40,456 nucleotides of DNA, from the NCBI GenBank assembly GCA_028706655.1, contig JAQTVW010000004.1, forward strand, positions 1-40,456. Reading direction: 5' to 3'. A program made the position numbers and the translations under genes. The notes beneath the pieces were generated by a model. It ran no database searches. It was not told the origin of the DNA and saw only the letters and a list, made by a program, of their open reading frames with translations. Origin of the DNA: Dehalococcoidales bacterium. GTDB taxonomy: Bacteria; Chloroflexota; Dehalococcoidia; Dehalococcoidales; RBG-16-60-22. Shown here piece after piece: positions 39,743 through 40,456 of the stretch. How positions within the stretch are numbered: the first letter of the stretch is position 1; each line of letters opens with the position of its first letter.

Positions 39743-40456
39743 ATGAAGCTGTTTGAACCGGGAAAAATCGGTAAACTGACCGTTAAAAATCGCATCGCGC
39801 TGGCGCCGATGACCGTCGGCGGGCTGGTCGAGCCGGATGGACGGCTTTCCGACCGGGCGATTGACTATTTCGTGGCGCGCGCTAAAGGCGGCACGGGTCT
39901 GATTATCACGCCTATCTTCCGCGTTTCGCGGGAAATCGAGCAGTTCCCCAATATCCCGTACTCCTATAACCTGATGATTGATAACAACATCTACCTCTCC
40001 CGCATTAGCGAACTGGCGGATGCCGTCCACGATTACGGTGCGAAGCTCTGCGTGCAACTGACCGCCGGACTGGGACGGGTCATCGGGGTAGCCTATGTCC
40101 GAGCGGGACAGGCGGTCGGTCCATCGGTATTGCCATGCTTCTGGGATAAAAACTACAAGACGCGCGAACTGGCTGTCGGTGAGATTGAGCGCCTGATAAA
40201 ATCCTTCCAGTTCGCCGCCGAACTGCTGGCGATGGGCGGTGTCGACGCTGTTGAACTGCATGCGCATGAGGGTTATCTCTTTGACGAATTCATGACGGCG
40301 TTGTGGAACAAACGCACGGACAAATACGGCGGCGATTTGAACGGGCGGTTGCGCTTTCCGATTGAGGTTATTGATTCTATCCGCAAAGGAGCGGGCAATG
40401 ACTTTCCGATTATCTATCGCTACGGGTTGACCCACTATATCGAGGGCGGCAGGACG
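39743..40456 (+). CDS. NADH:flavin oxidoreductase, Old Yellow Enzyme family (C-terminus cut off)
   Basis: 238 residues are visible, open to the window end. It is an FMN-binding TIM barrel: MKLFEPGKIGKLTVKNRIALAPM at the start (shown only as the first strand of the barrel), GGTGLIITP, and KTRELAVGEIERLI. The substrate/flavin loop reads HAHEGYLFDEF with NKRTDKYGG, where most members have HxAHGYLxxxF. Family members reduce enoates or enoyl-CoA, or demethylate quaternary amines; the substrate cannot be told. GGAGG favours the second of two adjacent ATGs (39743 over 39740). An FeS and FAD part may follow outside the window. Confidence 0.88.
   Translation, partial: MKLFEPGKIGKLTVKNRIALAPMTVGGLVEPDGRLSDRAIDYFVARAKGGTGLIITPIFRVSREIEQFPNIPYSYNLMIDNNIYLSRISELADAVHDYGAKLCVQLTAGLGRVIGVAYVRAGQAVGPSVLPCFWDKNYKTRELAVGEIERLIKSFQFAAELLAMGGVDAVELHAHEGYLFDEFMTALWNKRTDKYGGDLNGRLRFPIEVIDSIRKGAGNDFPIIYRYGLTHYIEGGRT

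Overview
The window looks like a piece of an anaerobic bacterial chromosome that runs the Wood-Ljungdahl (reductive acetyl-CoA) pathway. The gene set (bacterial-type CODH/ACS, RACE-type corrinoid reactivator, FolD and Fhs, an ADP-forming acyl-CoA synthetase, archaeal-looking UDP-GlcNAc genes, PT-rich surface protein, many TTG/GTG starts) fits an uncultured Dehalococcoidia (Chloroflexota) from anoxic sediment or groundwater. That placement is an inference from gene content; there is no rRNA or phylogenetic marker here to settle it.

Layout. Positions 1-11987 (minus strand) form one tight operon read from a promoter near 12120-12150: cooC-like ATPase, fhs, corrinoid activator, second cooC-like ATPase, two different folD genes, an unknown 73-residue protein, acsD, acsA/cooS and acsB (cut by the window start). 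It covers formate activation, the C1-folate steps, CO/CO2 interconversion, acetyl-CoA assembly, nickel insertion and corrinoid repair. Methylene-THF reductase, acsC and acsE are not in view and may lie beyond position 1. Positions 12165-15690 (plus) carry a divergent operon (thiamine-binding protein, TauE/SafE permease, metallo-beta-lactamase-fold protein), then thiC behind a TPP riboswitch with a clear terminator/antiterminator switch. Positions 15710-21335 (plus) are an amino-sugar nucleotide operon: GlmM-like mutase, two sugar-1-phosphate nucleotidyltransferases with left-handed beta-helix tails, and GlmS.

Positions 21341-28002 (minus) are a membrane-associated MoxR/DUF58/DUF4350/DUF4129 cluster with two unrecognised membrane proteins. 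Positions 28184-31932 (minus) carry a PT-repeat surface protein, a membrane-spanning XRE-TPR regulator with two palindromic operators in its own promoter region, and three translationally coupled pilin-like genes. Positions 32201-36623 hold single genes (GAF protein, AT-rich DUF4145 protein, EthD-like protein, a small Cys-containing protein, Smr protein, response regulator with a degenerate HD-GYP domain, DUF5658 protein) and two tRNA genes (Arg-UCG, His-GUG). Positions 36734-39636 encode a GNAT/ADP-forming acyl-CoA synthetase fusion, which could turn acetyl-CoA from the first operon into acetate plus ATP. The window ends inside an Old Yellow Enzyme-family oxidoreductase.

The most interesting points are the tandem, complementarily altered FolD pair, the transmembrane XRE-TPR regulator with operators overlapping its own -35 box, the membrane-anchored MoxR cluster, and the unknown small gene inside the Wood-Ljungdahl operon. 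No intergenic stretch exceeds 300 bases and no CRISPR array or insertion sequence was seen.
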